Assembly: GCF_900110605.1 (NCBI RefSeq)
Contig: NZ_FOFI01000006.1
Location: 124,001-188,000 of the forward strand
From: Epilithonimonas lactis
Lineage (GTDB): Bacteria > Bacteroidota > Bacteroidia > Flavobacteriales > Weeksellaceae
Direction of reading: 5' to 3'
DNA: 64,000 bases
Shown: positions 45,282 to 58,233 of the stretch, in pieces
How positions within the stretch are numbered: position 1 is the first letter of the stretch
Layout of the letters: each line of letters opens with the position of its first letter
Notes under the pieces: model-generated
Databases searched by the model: none
What the model saw: only the letters and a program-made list of their open reading frames with translations
Told to the model about the DNA's origin: nothing
Translations under genes and position numbers: made by a program

Positions 45282-47147
45282 ATGGAAAGAGATCTTAATA
45301 TACTTATTAATCATTGTTTCACAACCCACACTACCCAATATAGTTCAACAAATACTGTCGTCACAAAAAAATTAATTGATTCTGGAGTTCTTATAAAAAT
45401 TGAAAGCGAAACTTTAGAAGTGTATGAGATTAATTTTCACTCAGATTTTTTCAACAAAAAACTTTCAGTCTACTCAGAAGATATTTTGTGTAAAAAAGTG
45501 CCTACAAATCTACCTGAAGCATATCAATTTGTAGACGACTTCTTCAATAAGATTAATATATATAATGGAAATTATCTTTGGAGTGGAGCTAGAGAAATAA
45601 CTCAAGGCTTATTATCCTACATTTTGAAAAATTTTTTGGAAAATGGTTTAGATATTCATGAAATCTTTAAAATATTAGAAAAAGAGGAGGAACTAAAGCC
45701 GCACATTATAGATTTTAGATTGTCCTATTTGTTTGCAATCTCAAAATTTGCAAGTTTAAGTGATTTAAAAAAATGCATAATAGAACTTGCTAACTCCTCC
45801 AAAAATTATGAAGCTGATGCTTTTGTAGGAGATTTGCCAAGATTAAATCCCAATTTGGCGATGGAATTATATAATTCCGTACTCGAGGAAAGTACTGATA
45901 TGAAACATTTCTTTTTGGCGAAAATACTATACAATTTTATAAATATTGATTTAGACTTTGTTTTTGAAGAAGCAAAAAAAATATTTGTGAGCTTACCCAC
46001 TACAGCTCTATTTATTTTTGGCAGGATACCATTTACCAATGAGGACGATATTATAGAAGTTGATAAGATTGTAGATAATTCAAAATTTTCCGATAATCAG
46101 ATTTCTGAATACAGCTACTATCTCTGCAAGCTTATAATGAATAAATCTACACCAGAACTGATAAAGAATAAATATTTTGAAAGATTAAGTGATTTAATAG
46201 CGTCAATCGAAGACAATCTTTTAAATGCAGTTTTTCATACTATTACTTTTCATTTGAAAGATAATGATGAAGAAAAGTATAAATTACTCCATCAATACTT
46301 GTCAAGAACACAAAATTTTTCAGTAATACAAAGTTTCTTTCACAATTTTAGTGATCCAAAGTATTTGTTCCATCTTATGGTCATGACATCTACTACAACA
46401 GGATGGCGCTCTGCTACTGAACTTTATGATAGTGCTCTGCAAAATTTTTGGAATATCAAGAATGAAGAGATGGAGCGTTGTATATTCGAGCTATTTAACA
46501 GTAGAAAGCATAGTTTATTAGGTGTGCAAGTAATAATGTCTGGTTATTCCAAACCATATAATGTTGACTTAAAAAAATCAACAAATATTCAGCAACTAAA
46601 TGCGATTGTGGCTTGTAGTAAATATCCAATCTTTTTTGAATTACTTCTGCCGTTAATATTACCATTGAGAAACTCCAAATCAAGTAAAATTAAAGATTGT
46701 TTGATTTTACAATTATCAATATTGATAAAAGAAGCATATGGTAAAACATTATATGAGTTAATTGAATCACAAATCACAAAGTCTAAAGCTGATAAGATAT
46801 TTTTAGAGAAAATAAGTATTGCATTAGATGAATACCTGATTGATAAAGTTGAGCGAGAAAGTATAAATGAATTTAATCCTTATTTAAATGAGGATGAACA
46901 CTTAAACTTATATTATAGATTACAAAATGAAAGTCAATCTAAAGCTAGCAAAAACGCTGATAAAAAATCAATATTTGGTCAGTTTGCAAGCACCAAAATT
47001 ATTGTGAGAGGTAACTCTTTTAAGATAGGAGATAAAGAAATTAATTCAATGGGAAAAGTAAGTGTTAGCGCAATGATTGATAAAAGGGCTTATAAAGATC
47101 CCGAAGCTTTTGAAATGTCTTTAAATAATTTTGAAAATGGAAATTAG
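45282..47147 (+). CDS. Unrecognised helical-repeat protein next to nuclease
   Basis: I do not recognise this 621-residue protein. It has no signal, membrane segment or enzyme motif that I can see. From about 90 to 560 it is a run of Leu/Ile-rich helices of 20-30 residues, like a HEAT or TPR-type solenoid. The C-terminal 60 residues (STKIIVRGNSFKIGDKEINS) look like a small beta domain. It starts 21 bases after the ATPase gene and its end overlaps the nuclease gene by 11 bases. A role as scaffold or sensor for that nuclease is the natural inference. Confidence 0.75.
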   Translation: MERDLNILINHCFTTHTTQYSSTNTVVTKKLIDSGVLIKIESETLEVYEINFHSDFFNKKLSVYSEDILCKKVPTNLPEAYQFVDDFFNKINIYNGNYLWSGAREITQGLLSYILKNFLENGLDIHEIFKILEKEEELKPHIIDFRLSYLFAISKFASLSDLKKCIIELANSSKNYEADAFVGDLPRLNPNLAMELYNSVLEESTDMKHFFLAKILYNFINIDLDFVFEEAKKIFVSLPTTALFIFGRIPFTNEDDIIEVDKIVDNSKFSDNQISEYSYYLCKLIMNKSTPELIKNKYFERLSDLIASIEDNLLNAVFHTITFHLKDNDEEKYKLLHQYLSRTQNFSVIQSFFHNFSDPKYLFHLMVMTSTTTGWRSATELYDSALQNFWNIKNEEMERCIFELFNSRKHSLLGVQVIMSGYSKPYNVDLKKSTNIQQLNAIVACSKYPIFFELLLPLILPLRNSKSSKIKDCLILQLSILIKEAYGKTLYELIESQITKSKADKIFLEKISIALDEYLIDKVERESINEFNPYLNEDEHLNLYYRLQNESQSKASKNADKKSIFGQFASTKIIVRGNSFKIGDKEINSMGKVSVSAMIDKRAYKDPEAFEMSLNNFENGN

Positions 47148-48906
47148 AAATTTAATAGTTAAAGAATATTTAGAATCGCTAACCGAAAAAGATGAATTGA
47201 ATAAAATATTTCCAATTCTCTTGGAAGCTCAAGGATTCGAAATTTTAACTAAACCAACTGAAAATTTAGGACTTAAAGAATATGGAAAAGATATAGTAGC
47301 TATTGGCGATGATCCTGAAGATAATATAAAAAAAAGATTTTATTTTGAATTAAAAGGTGGTGTAGATAGAAATATAACTGAAAAAAAGTTTTATGGAAAA
47401 GACGGTATTCAGGATTCGCTTTCTCAAGCAACATACAATCCTTTTCTATCAGCATATCCTCAATTTGATAAACTCCCGTTGAAGGTGATTATTGTTCATA
47501 ATGGTACAATTGAAGGTAAAATTCAAAGTACGTTAGAGGGGATGTTTTTAATTCTGGAAAAATCTCTACATGAAACATCTTTTGAGCGATGGGATATTTC
47601 AAGATTAACTAAAATATTCACTGAAAACCTTTTCAACGCTTACCTTTTGACAGATGATGTTAATGTAAGATTGTTCAACAAAACTCTTATAAATCTCGAT
47701 GCGGATGAACATGTTTCGGCTGAGTTTGTAAAATTGTTAGAGAACTTGTTGTCAGTATTTCAATTTGATAAGAAAAAGCTTTGTACAAATAGAAATAATC
47801 AGATGATATTTGAGACTTTCAAGTTAATCTCATTCATTGTTTTTACTGAGTCAAAAAGATATAACAATCTAAATATTGCTAAGAAATACCTTCTGTGCTT
47901 GTTGATTAAAGTTTGGCATTGGACACTTAAAAATAAACTAGAAGAAAATAAATTCGCTTTAAAGTATTTTGAGCAATTATACCAGTTTTACTTTGACGAA
48001 GTTTTGCTGGATTATTTTGAAAAGACCTTACCAATTGCGCTTAAGAAAGACGGTCTTTATTTTGAGAACGGTGGAATGTATGAGGAAATTGGATATAATC
48101 TCAGATCATTTGATTTTTTAGAGTTTTATGTGATTTATATTAAATATTGTTTAACGAGCAATAACAATATTTATAATAAGGAAAGTACAAGACTGATGTT
48201 AGCTGAAATTATAAATCAAAATAAAGTTTGTATGAAGCCTTTGCTTGATTATCATTCTAATATTATTTGTTCTGTTATTAATTTATTTATAGAGTTAGAT
48301 GACTTAGAAAGTGCGAGAAACTATTTAAAGGTTACAATTAGTAATTTACGCAGAAGGAAAGCAGACAATAATTTTTTACCTGATGCTAACAATAGTATTG
48401 AGAATGTTATTAAATTTAAAATGACCGGGACAAAACCTATCTTTTATTCTGATTCTACATCCCCACTATTGGCGACCATTTTTATCTATATTGCTATTTT
48501 AGATCTAGAAAAAGAATATAAGGAATTACGAGAATTCGTTTTAGAAAAACAAATTGACCTTGGTTATTTTGTTCCACATTTTGGAATTAATTCTATTTCA
48601 AAACATCTAATTGAAGATGTTGAAAATGATTTTGAAGAACAATTATTTTCAAAACCCTTTTTTAATGAAGGCTATCAGCGAGACCTGTCTCTAAAAAAAA
48701 TTGATTATAAAAATTTCAATTTGAACGGGGATTTGAGTTTTGATGAGTTTAAAAAATATGTGCTAAGTTCAAAAGATGAGTTTGAATATTCTTATAGAAC
48801 TGATAATGCTGGATTTCCATTGATGAAAGATTTAGTACATGTGTTTTTTCTGACACCATATTTCCCAGATGCATGGAGAGCTCAAATTGAAAACTTAATA
48901 CTGTAA
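47137..48906 (+). CDS. PD-(D/E)XK nuclease-like protein with large helical domain
   Basis: From the ATG at 47137 (a TTG lies two codons earlier) the product is 589 residues. Its first 90 residues match the PD-(D/E)XK core: ILLEAQGFEILTKP, YGKDIV (Asp52) and YFELKGG (Glu71, Lys73), as in restriction enzymes such as the Mrr group. The other 500 residues are helical, with no family that I recognise, and may pair with the similar solenoid coded by the overlapping gene before it. The gene is followed, after 58 bases, by mcrB. It looks like a new two-gene defence unit; function is inferred. Confidence 0.75.
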   Translation: MEIRNLIVKEYLESLTEKDELNKIFPILLEAQGFEILTKPTENLGLKEYGKDIVAIGDDPEDNIKKRFYFELKGGVDRNITEKKFYGKDGIQDSLSQATYNPFLSAYPQFDKLPLKVIIVHNGTIEGKIQSTLEGMFLILEKSLHETSFERWDISRLTKIFTENLFNAYLLTDDVNVRLFNKTLINLDADEHVSAEFVKLLENLLSVFQFDKKKLCTNRNNQMIFETFKLISFIVFTESKRYNNLNIAKKYLLCLLIKVWHWTLKNKLEENKFALKYFEQLYQFYFDEVLLDYFEKTLPIALKKDGLYFENGGMYEEIGYNLRSFDFLEFYVIYIKYCLTSNNNIYNKESTRLMLAEIINQNKVCMKPLLDYHSNIICSVINLFIELDDLESARNYLKVTISNLRRRKADNNFLPDANNSIENVIKFKMTGTKPIFYSDSTSPLLATIFIYIAILDLEKEYKELREFVLEKQIDLGYFVPHFGINSISKHLIEDVENDFEEQLFSKPFFNEGYQRDLSLKKIDYKNFNLNGDLSFDEFKKYVLSSKDEFEYSYRTDNAGFPLMKDLVHVFFLTPYFPDAWRAQIENLIL

Positions 48907-48964
48907 ATAATCTTCAAAAATCTTTTGTAAATAATAAAACTCTGACAAAATTTACGATAAGCTA

Positions 48965-51298
48965 ATGACAACTAATGAAATAAAAGAAGGCATAAAATCA
49001 CTTTGCGAAACTTCTAAAACGATACAAAATTGCTACGAAAACAAACAGGTTTTAGTAGATGAAATCAATAGAGCAAAAAGGAGCGATATTGAAAAATGTT
49101 GGCAATATTATCAAAGCAGAAGCGGCGTAATTGTAGATGTGAGGAAAGAGTTGATTAAATATATTATCGACGGAGGAATTGTAACAGTTGATTTTCTTGA
49201 GAAGTTGGTAGCAAAGCATAAAGAAGGCAAAGAAAACCAATTCAAAACATATAAGAATTTTTATACAATATTCTATCCTGCAATTACATTTTATGGCCAC
49301 CAAAATTTAAGAGAATTTATTGAAAAATTTATCAGACAACTTATTTTGGATCTAGGAATTGGTGAATACGTTAAGTCAATTTCGTTTGATTTTCAAGGAG
49401 CTAGACAGCTTGGTAGTGATCGATATTGGTTAGCTATTTATAACAAAGAACAAGAAAACCAGTCTACAGGTTTGCAATTTTTTATAGATTTTCATCACGG
49501 ATCTATGACTTATGGAATTTACAGGCATTCTGACAAAACTTATGTGAAAGAAAAGATTTTAGCAACCGCAGTTGATTTTGATTATGATGTTTTGCTATCT
49601 TATTTTAAATCAGGTGTTAATACTGTTCTGGAAGATATTCCGGATTATGGAGATTTAAAAACAATTGATTTAGAAAATCATAGTTTATTTAAAATGTCCC
49701 ATGGAAGTTTTAAACAGAGAAGTAAAAGTCATATTGTCGAAAGTTTAACCAATAACAATTGGATTACTTTACATGAAGATACAGGCAAGGGTCAAGCTAA
49801 GTCTTTTAAAGAAAATTTGAAAACGGGAGATTTTGTTTACGTAACTCTTGGCTCAAATAAACTTATAGGAATTGTGCGAATAATTTCTGATGTTTGGGAT
49901 TATGTGCCAAATGAAATGATTGGAAGTGATGGTTGGATTTATAAAGAAGTAGAGTTTGTTAAAAATCCTGTGAAACATAACACAAAAGACCTTTTAGACA
50001 AAGGAAATATTTATCCAAGTGGAAACACTACTTTCACCCAAATCAAGCCTGATATTTTAGAAGAAGCAAATAAAAAACTATTTAAGCCTTATTTCAATGT
50101 TGAATTCATAAATGGACAAATAACTATGAGCTTAGCTTCCAACATGCCATCAATGATTACTGCTCCCTTAAATCAAATATTATATGGTCCGCCCGGAACA
50201 GGTAAAACATATAGTACAATTTTAAAAGCCGTTGAGATTATTACAGGAAAAATCACGAATTCTTACAAAGATGCTGTAGATATTTTTAATAAGAATCTTC
50301 ACAACCAAATAGAATTTATAACATTTCATCAAAATTATAGTTACGAAGATTTTATACAGGGATTAAGACCTGATACAGAAAATGGAAAAGAATTGTCATT
50401 CGAAAAGAAAGATGGTGTTTTCAAAAAAATTGCGGATAAAGCTTTACGAAATTTAAAGGCATCAAAAAATCCAATAAATAATAAGAAATATTTTGATTTA
50501 GTTTTTGACGAGCTCATTCAACCTCTAAATGATGGAGAAGTGAAAGAACTGGAGATAAAAATGAAAAAAACCTCCTATTATATTACTGATGTTGGAGATA
50601 AATCTATTGAATTTCGAAAAAATATTGGAGACTCTGAACATACTTTAAGTATTAATACTCTGAAAAGAATGTATGAAATTGGAGAAAGTGATATTATAAC
50701 CGGAGGCTTAAAACATTATTATAAACCATTATTAGAAATCTTATTAGAAAAAGGAAAAAGCGATTTAGCTAAAGTTGAACTTCAAAATTACGTTATTGTA
50801 ATTGATGAAATCAACCGAGCAAATATCTCACGCGTTTTTGGAGAATTGATTACTTTGATTGAAGAAGATAAGCGTTCAGAAGGCGAGATTCCACTCTCAG
50901 CTACATTGCCGTCTGGTGATTCATTTATTGTTCCATCAAATTTGTACATAATAGGTACTATGAACACAGCTGATAAGTCCATAGCATTACTTGATATAGC
51001 TTTAAGAAGACGTTTTGAATTCGTTCCTTATTATCCAAATCATTTAACCGCAGGAGTTAAGGATGGATTTGTCTTAGAAAAAATTAATTCAGAAATTCAA
51101 AAGAGAAAAGGATACGATTTTACAATTGGTCATGCCTATTTTATGGGTGAGAATTATTCATTAGAAAAAACAATCAATAATAAAGTTATTCCTTTACTAC
51201 TCGAATATTTTATGAACGATGAAAGAGAGATTATATCCATCCTAAAAGCTTGTGATATTGAATTGGAAGGTTGGCCAATGAAAATGAAAGCGTTGTGA
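48965..51298 (+). CDS. mcrB: McrB-type AAA+ GTPase with EVE-like and DUF3578-like N-terminal domains
   Basis: The 777-residue protein has an N-terminal DUF3578-like domain (about 1-215; FFIDFHHGSMTYGIYRH), an EVE/PUA-like modified-base reader (about 255-340; LKTGDFVYVTLGSNKLIGIV) and an AAA+ motor with GPPGTGKTYS (about 408), VIVIDEINRAN (about 612) and GTMNTADKS (about 665). With McrC it restricts DNA with modified cytosine. The insert between the AAA motifs is typical of McrB. Its stop overlaps the start of mcrC (GTGA at 51295). Confidence 0.95.
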   Translation: MTTNEIKEGIKSLCETSKTIQNCYENKQVLVDEINRAKRSDIEKCWQYYQSRSGVIVDVRKELIKYIIDGGIVTVDFLEKLVAKHKEGKENQFKTYKNFYTIFYPAITFYGHQNLREFIEKFIRQLILDLGIGEYVKSISFDFQGARQLGSDRYWLAIYNKEQENQSTGLQFFIDFHHGSMTYGIYRHSDKTYVKEKILATAVDFDYDVLLSYFKSGVNTVLEDIPDYGDLKTIDLENHSLFKMSHGSFKQRSKSHIVESLTNNNWITLHEDTGKGQAKSFKENLKTGDFVYVTLGSNKLIGIVRIISDVWDYVPNEMIGSDGWIYKEVEFVKNPVKHNTKDLLDKGNIYPSGNTTFTQIKPDILEEANKKLFKPYFNVEFINGQITMSLASNMPSMITAPLNQILYGPPGTGKTYSTILKAVEIITGKITNSYKDAVDIFNKNLHNQIEFITFHQNYSYEDFIQGLRPDTENGKELSFEKKDGVFKKIADKALRNLKASKNPINNKKYFDLVFDELIQPLNDGEVKELEIKMKKTSYYITDVGDKSIEFRKNIGDSEHTLSINTLKRMYEIGESDIITGGLKHYYKPLLEILLEKGKSDLAKVELQNYVIVIDEINRANISRVFGELITLIEEDKRSEGEIPLSATLPSGDSFIVPSNLYIIGTMNTADKSIALLDIALRRRFEFVPYYPNHLTAGVKDGFVLEKINSEIQKRKGYDFTIGHAYFMGENYSLEKTINNKVIPLLLEYFMNDEREIISILKACDIELEGWPMKMKAL

Positions 51299-52656
51299 TA
51301 AACTTGTTTGAATATAAAAATAAAGCGTCATTAGATGAAGAACATTTCGAGGATTTAGAAATGTTTTTAGACTCGGTCTGGAATAAAAGAGAAAAAACAG
51401 CATATTATACTGAAGAGGAAAATAGAGAAGAAGTACAACGTTTTTTACAATTTTTTCATAGAACAAATGAACTTAAATCAAATAAGTATGTTGGTGTAAT
51501 TCATTTCCAAAATCAAACCATCAATCTTTTACCTAAAATCTTTTATGAAGATAATGAGGTTAATGAAAATAAGGTATTCGTTATTAACACACATATTCTG
51601 TGGTGGTTGAGTTACTGTAGAAAATTGAAGTTTCCTAATTATCTTTCAGGACTGAATAGCGAGAAAGCTGATTTTTTTGAAGTATTAATATACTTATTTA
51701 GTAAATATACAAAGGAAATTTTAAATTCTTCAGTTTATCAAAAATATGTTGAAATTGAAAATGAAATCAATAATGTAAAAGGAAGGATTAATTTTAATTC
51801 ATACATTAAAGAGAATTTAGCAAAAGCAAGACATCACAAAATTTGCTGCATTTATGATTCTTTTGAAATTGATAATGACTTTAATCAATGCATAAAATAT
51901 GTATGCAAAATATTATTATCTGCAACTTCTGATTATAAAAACAAAAGAAGTTTAAATGATATTTTATTTTTATTGGATGATGTTTCCGACGTTACAATTT
52001 CAGCAGATCAATGTAAACGAATTAAGTTTAATCCTCTTTTTTCGCATTTCGAAACAGTCAGAGACTATTGTAGTTTATTTTTAGAAAATTCAATATCATT
52101 TAATTATAAAAATGAGCTGAAGTTGTTTGCCTTTCTTTTACCAATGGAATATGTTTTTGAAGATTTCATTTACGGATTTATCGATAGAGAAATTGAAGCT
52201 GTAAATCCAAAGGGACAAGTTTCGGGTGTGTATCTAGACGAGGATAAAACATTTAGTTTGAAACCCGATTTAATTTTAGATTTAGGATTCAAAAAAGTAA
52301 TAGCAGATACTAAATATAAATTGGTTTATTCTAACGATTTAGATCCTAAATGTGGGGTTTCTCAATCTGATTTATATCAAATGGTTTCATACGCAATTCG
52401 CTTCTCTATAAATGAAGTCAAATTGTTTTATCCTACCAATATGGCTGATACACTTTTAGGGGATTTCAATATAAAAATCAAGGATACTCTGGCGGATGGA
52501 AAAGAAATAGAAGTTTCTGCTCATCAATTACCAGTTATTGATTTGAATTTAATCCCGGAAGAAATTAAGTCACATCAGAACTTTATTAATAGTTTCGAAA
52601 AATTAAAAAATGACCTTGTTAAGAGGTTAGAGGCAATATTATTTTCTCATAAATAA
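51295..52656 (+). CDS. mcrC: McrC nuclease subunit
   Basis: The start is chosen as the GTG at 51295, which overlaps the mcrB stop as GTGA; an in-frame TTG at 51271 is also possible. The product (453 residues) begins INLFEYKNK, and has the PD-(D/E)XK motif KPDLILDLG...ADTKYK (about 323 and 336), the cleavage centre of McrC. The McrBC 5-methylcytosine-specific complex cuts between two modified sites with the McrB motor. It is the last plus-strand gene of the defence block and ends 18 bases past the stop of a convergent gene fragment. Confidence 0.92.
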   Translation: MINLFEYKNKASLDEEHFEDLEMFLDSVWNKREKTAYYTEEENREEVQRFLQFFHRTNELKSNKYVGVIHFQNQTINLLPKIFYEDNEVNENKVFVINTHILWWLSYCRKLKFPNYLSGLNSEKADFFEVLIYLFSKYTKEILNSSVYQKYVEIENEINNVKGRINFNSYIKENLAKARHHKICCIYDSFEIDNDFNQCIKYVCKILLSATSDYKNKRSLNDILFLLDDVSDVTISADQCKRIKFNPLFSHFETVRDYCSLFLENSISFNYKNELKLFAFLLPMEYVFEDFIYGFIDREIEAVNPKGQVSGVYLDEDKTFSLKPDLILDLGFKKVIADTKYKLVYSNDLDPKCGVSQSDLYQMVSYAIRFSINEVKLFYPTNMADTLLGDFNIKIKDTLADGKEIEVSAHQLPVIDLNLIPEEIKSHQNFINSFEKLKNDLVKRLEAILFSHK

Positions 52657-53358
52657 CGGTCGTTTTTGAGACAAACCAGAATCTTCAAACCATACAACCC
52701 ACCATTCACCGTACAAATCATCTTGATTAACTTTTCGTAAAAGTAAATTATATCCAAGTGAATCAAGAGGAAGGGAACTTTTGCTCAAAACCATTTCGCC
52801 TATTAAAACTACATTGTCTTTTTCTAAGTGTGAAGTTTCAGGAGTTTGCATTACGAATCCATAATGTCTTTTTTGATATTGCAATGAAGCCTCCTTTTCT
52901 TTTTTAATTGTTTCCTGTATGTTAGAGCTAGGATAAAACGAAATTGTGAAGCTTTTACCCATAAAACTAACTTTCATCTGATTAGAATTATCACTTATCT
53001 GAATTTTAGTTCTTTCTAAACTTTTATTAATTTCACTAATTCTATTGTTAAATTTATCAAATAATGATTTAATAGAAAATTCTATAAACTTAAATTCAGA
53101 ATCAATTTTTTCTCTTTCTTTTCTTCTATCTAATTCTTCCTTTTGTGTAGCAGAAATCTTTTGATTTGCTTTATGTAATAATAAATCTATTTTGTTTTCA
53201 CTGCTATCTCCAATAGAATTGTCTAAATCTTGTAATACTTTTATAATCTCCGACATCGACGAATACCTGTCTTGTGGTCTTTTATTCGTCATTTTCGCAA
53301 TCATTTCTACTATTAGAAGCATCCGTTTGCAATAGAATAAGATTGCTGTCAGTTGCAA
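52639..53358 (-). pseudogene. 3' remnant of a Ser/Thr protein kinase gene
   Basis: The frame codes 239 residues. From about residue 15 it reads LIVEMIAKMTNKRPQDRYSS, the last helix of a Hanks-type kinase domain with its conserved Arg, followed by a linker coiled coil and a C-terminal beta domain (LVLSKSSLPLDSLGYN; WWVVWFEDSG) that I do not recognise. The kinase body is missing, and the first residues come from another gene in a different frame. The tail is intact to a normal stop that overlaps mcrC by 18 bases. A working short protein cannot be excluded, but a deletion product is more likely. Confidence 0.7.
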
Positions 53359-53461
53359 TAGGAATAGTTACTTTCTGAGCCGACAGATTGATGACACTTA
53401 TGACGAAACATAAAGTGAACATGTATTTGTTATTAAAATAGGATTCTAGTTTTTCTTTCAT
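53282..53461 (-). pseudogene. 5' fragment of an exported glycosidase gene (GH36-like start)
   Basis: Starting at the ATG 53459-53461, the frame codes 59 residues with a signal peptide (FTLCFVISVINLSAQ) and then VTIPIATDSNLILLQTD, which resembles the first strand of Bacteroidota GH36 alpha-galactosidases. It is cut after about 50 residues where the kinase remnant begins in another frame. It lies 52 bases downstream of the lacZ-type gene on the same strand, as a second galactosidase would. The GH36 assignment is tentative. Confidence 0.5.
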
Positions 53462-53513
53462 AATTCTTGTTTTAAATGTCATCATCTTTATCGGGTTCTG
53501 TCATTTTTTGACA

Positions 53514-56714
<3,201 letters not shown>

Positions 56715-56742
56715 TTATAAGAGATGACAAATGATTAATTCG

Positions 56743-57231
56743 TTACGTACAACGCATTTCTAAAAAGTCAACATTCTTCAGATTGGCAGAAAAATTATTG
56801 CTTCCTACAACAACAGTGTTGAATTTTTTTGAACCTTTTTTTCGGATTTTTCTACGATATAAAGATATCAAAATCCTTCCTCCCAGCATCATGACAGAAG
56901 TTAAGACCACAAATTGGAAAAAAGGAACGAAAAATGGCTCCGAGAAAACGAAGCGAGTACCTTGATCTGCTGCAAACCGAACAAAGGTTACGAAGAAAAA
57001 AAGAATTAATCCTTTGATTAAAAAATAATACTGTTTTTCCGAGCTCTTCGTTAGGATCTTTTCGTATAAGTGAAGTAGTTTTGAAATAATTATCCACCAG
57101 ATATTAAATAAAAATAAAAATAAACCCTGCTTCCTTTCAGAAGAGAATATAAATCCTAAATTTAAAATTAAAAAGACATTGATACTCAAAAAATCTAGAG
57201 TAATCAAAGAGGCTCGTAGAATCCAAATCAT
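56743..57231 (-). pseudogene. 5' fragment of a polyisoprenyl-phosphate sugar transferase gene
   Basis: The 162-residue frame has four or five hydrophobic membrane segments and then a Rossmann-type start KKFNTVVVGSNNFSANLKN, the order found in the N-terminal half of WcaJ-like exopolysaccharide initiating transferases (about 460 residues). It stops right after this start (VDFLEMRCT), so the cytoplasmic catalytic part is missing. It lies divergent from parA. The break point probably marks another recombination junction. The family call is by architecture and a few motifs. Confidence 0.65.
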
Positions 57232-57574
57232 TTATAATATTGTATTTTTTTAATAATACAAACGAGTATCCACAAAAAATAATTGTTGTACCTCATGGTT
57301 ATTTTAGTTTATGCAGACAAAAGTAAGTTTTTTTTTATGAAAAATGGAATATACTAGTCCTTACCCAATATTAAATAAGGATTAATTTTTATGACATTGG
57401 TCTTTTGGGCATAGCTGTGTAAATATGACAGGGGTAATTTTAATTAGTGAAAACTTTATCAAAATAAAATGCAATGAATAACAATTGAATTTACGTGTTT
57501 GTATAAATATATAAATGTATATTTGGATAAATATGTAAATACATATTTGTATATTTGTGTAATTATATAAAATA
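57232..57574. other. Gap between transferase fragment and parA
   Basis: This 343-base stretch is AT-rich and has no gene. Its right end (about 57490-57567) is a run of TATATTTG- and TAAATAT-like repeats leading directly into parA; see the separate entry for the 24-base motif that recurs before the partner gene. Confidence 0.6.
57544..57567 (+). promoter_or_regulatory. ParA-operon operator or centromere motif, copy 1
   Basis: The 24 bases start TATTTGTATATTTG and end TAATTATA, 7 bases before the parA ATG. They match 58195-58218, before the next gene, with one mismatch. TGTATATTTG also occurs at several nearby places. The pattern fits repeated sites for the ribbon-helix-helix protein, as in parFG-like systems. 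Confidence 0.55.
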
Positions 57575-58162
57575 ATGGCTAAAATAATTTTAAGTACTCA
57601 TCAAAAAGGAGGCGTAGGGAAATCTACTCTTACGTTTAATTTGGCGGCTAATCTCAGAACAAACGCAAAAGTTTGCATCGTGGATATGGATTCACAAGGA
57701 TCTCTGCTTAATATCCGAGAGTTATCAGAAGTTCCTATTTTTTCTTCTAATGATTTGAATAGCGTAATTAATTCGGATTATGATTTTATCTTTATAGATA
57801 CTCCACCCTATTTGTCGGATAATTTGGAGCAGTTGTGTAATTTGTCTGACATTATTATCATTCCAACCAAAGCAGGTATTTTGGACTTATTAGCAATCAA
57901 ATCTACTATTCAAATTATAAAACAGAGCAATAATCAGGATAAAGCAATAATTGTTTTCAACATGGTTAAGCCAAATACAACTTTGACAGAGGAGATAAAA
58001 AATCAATTAGTAGATTATGATATTAAGGTCTCTCGGAAAATGCTTTCAGACTTGGTGGCTTTTTCTCGTTCGGTTGTACTGAATGGTGTGGAAGAAAATG
58101 CGAACGCGCAAAGACAAATAGATAATCTTACAAAAGAAATATTAACAATAGTGGCAAAATAG
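57575..58162 (+). CDS. parA: ParA-family plasmid partition ATPase
   Basis: The 195-residue protein has the deviant Walker A KGGVGKST (residues 11-18), the Asp motif VDMDSQGS (about 36-43) and FIDTPPYL (about 72-79). It is a short type Ib ParA without an N-terminal DNA-binding domain, which normally works with a small ribbon-helix-helix centromere protein. Such a protein is coded 71 bases downstream. It would move plasmid copies to daughter cells. The pair points to plasmid origin for this part of the island. Confidence 0.93.
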   Translation: MAKIILSTHQKGGVGKSTLTFNLAANLRTNAKVCIVDMDSQGSLLNIRELSEVPIFSSNDLNSVINSDYDFIFIDTPPYLSDNLEQLCNLSDIIIIPTKAGILDLLAIKSTIQIIKQSNNQDKAIIVFNMVKPNTTLTEEIKNQLVDYDIKVSRKMLSDLVAFSRSVVLNGVEENANAQRQIDNLTKEILTIVAK

Positions 58163-58194
58163 AATATATACAAATATATATTTATTTAAATATG

Positions 58195-58218
58195 TATTTG
58201 TATATTTGTATAATTATA
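58195..58218 (+). promoter_or_regulatory. ParA-operon operator or centromere motif, copy 2
   Basis: Same 24-base motif as 57544-57567 with one change (GTATAATT for GTGTAATT), 16 bases before the ATG of the small partner gene. The near-perfect repeat in front of both genes suggests a common binding protein. Confidence 0.55.
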
Positions 58219-58233
58219 CATTTATATAAAACA

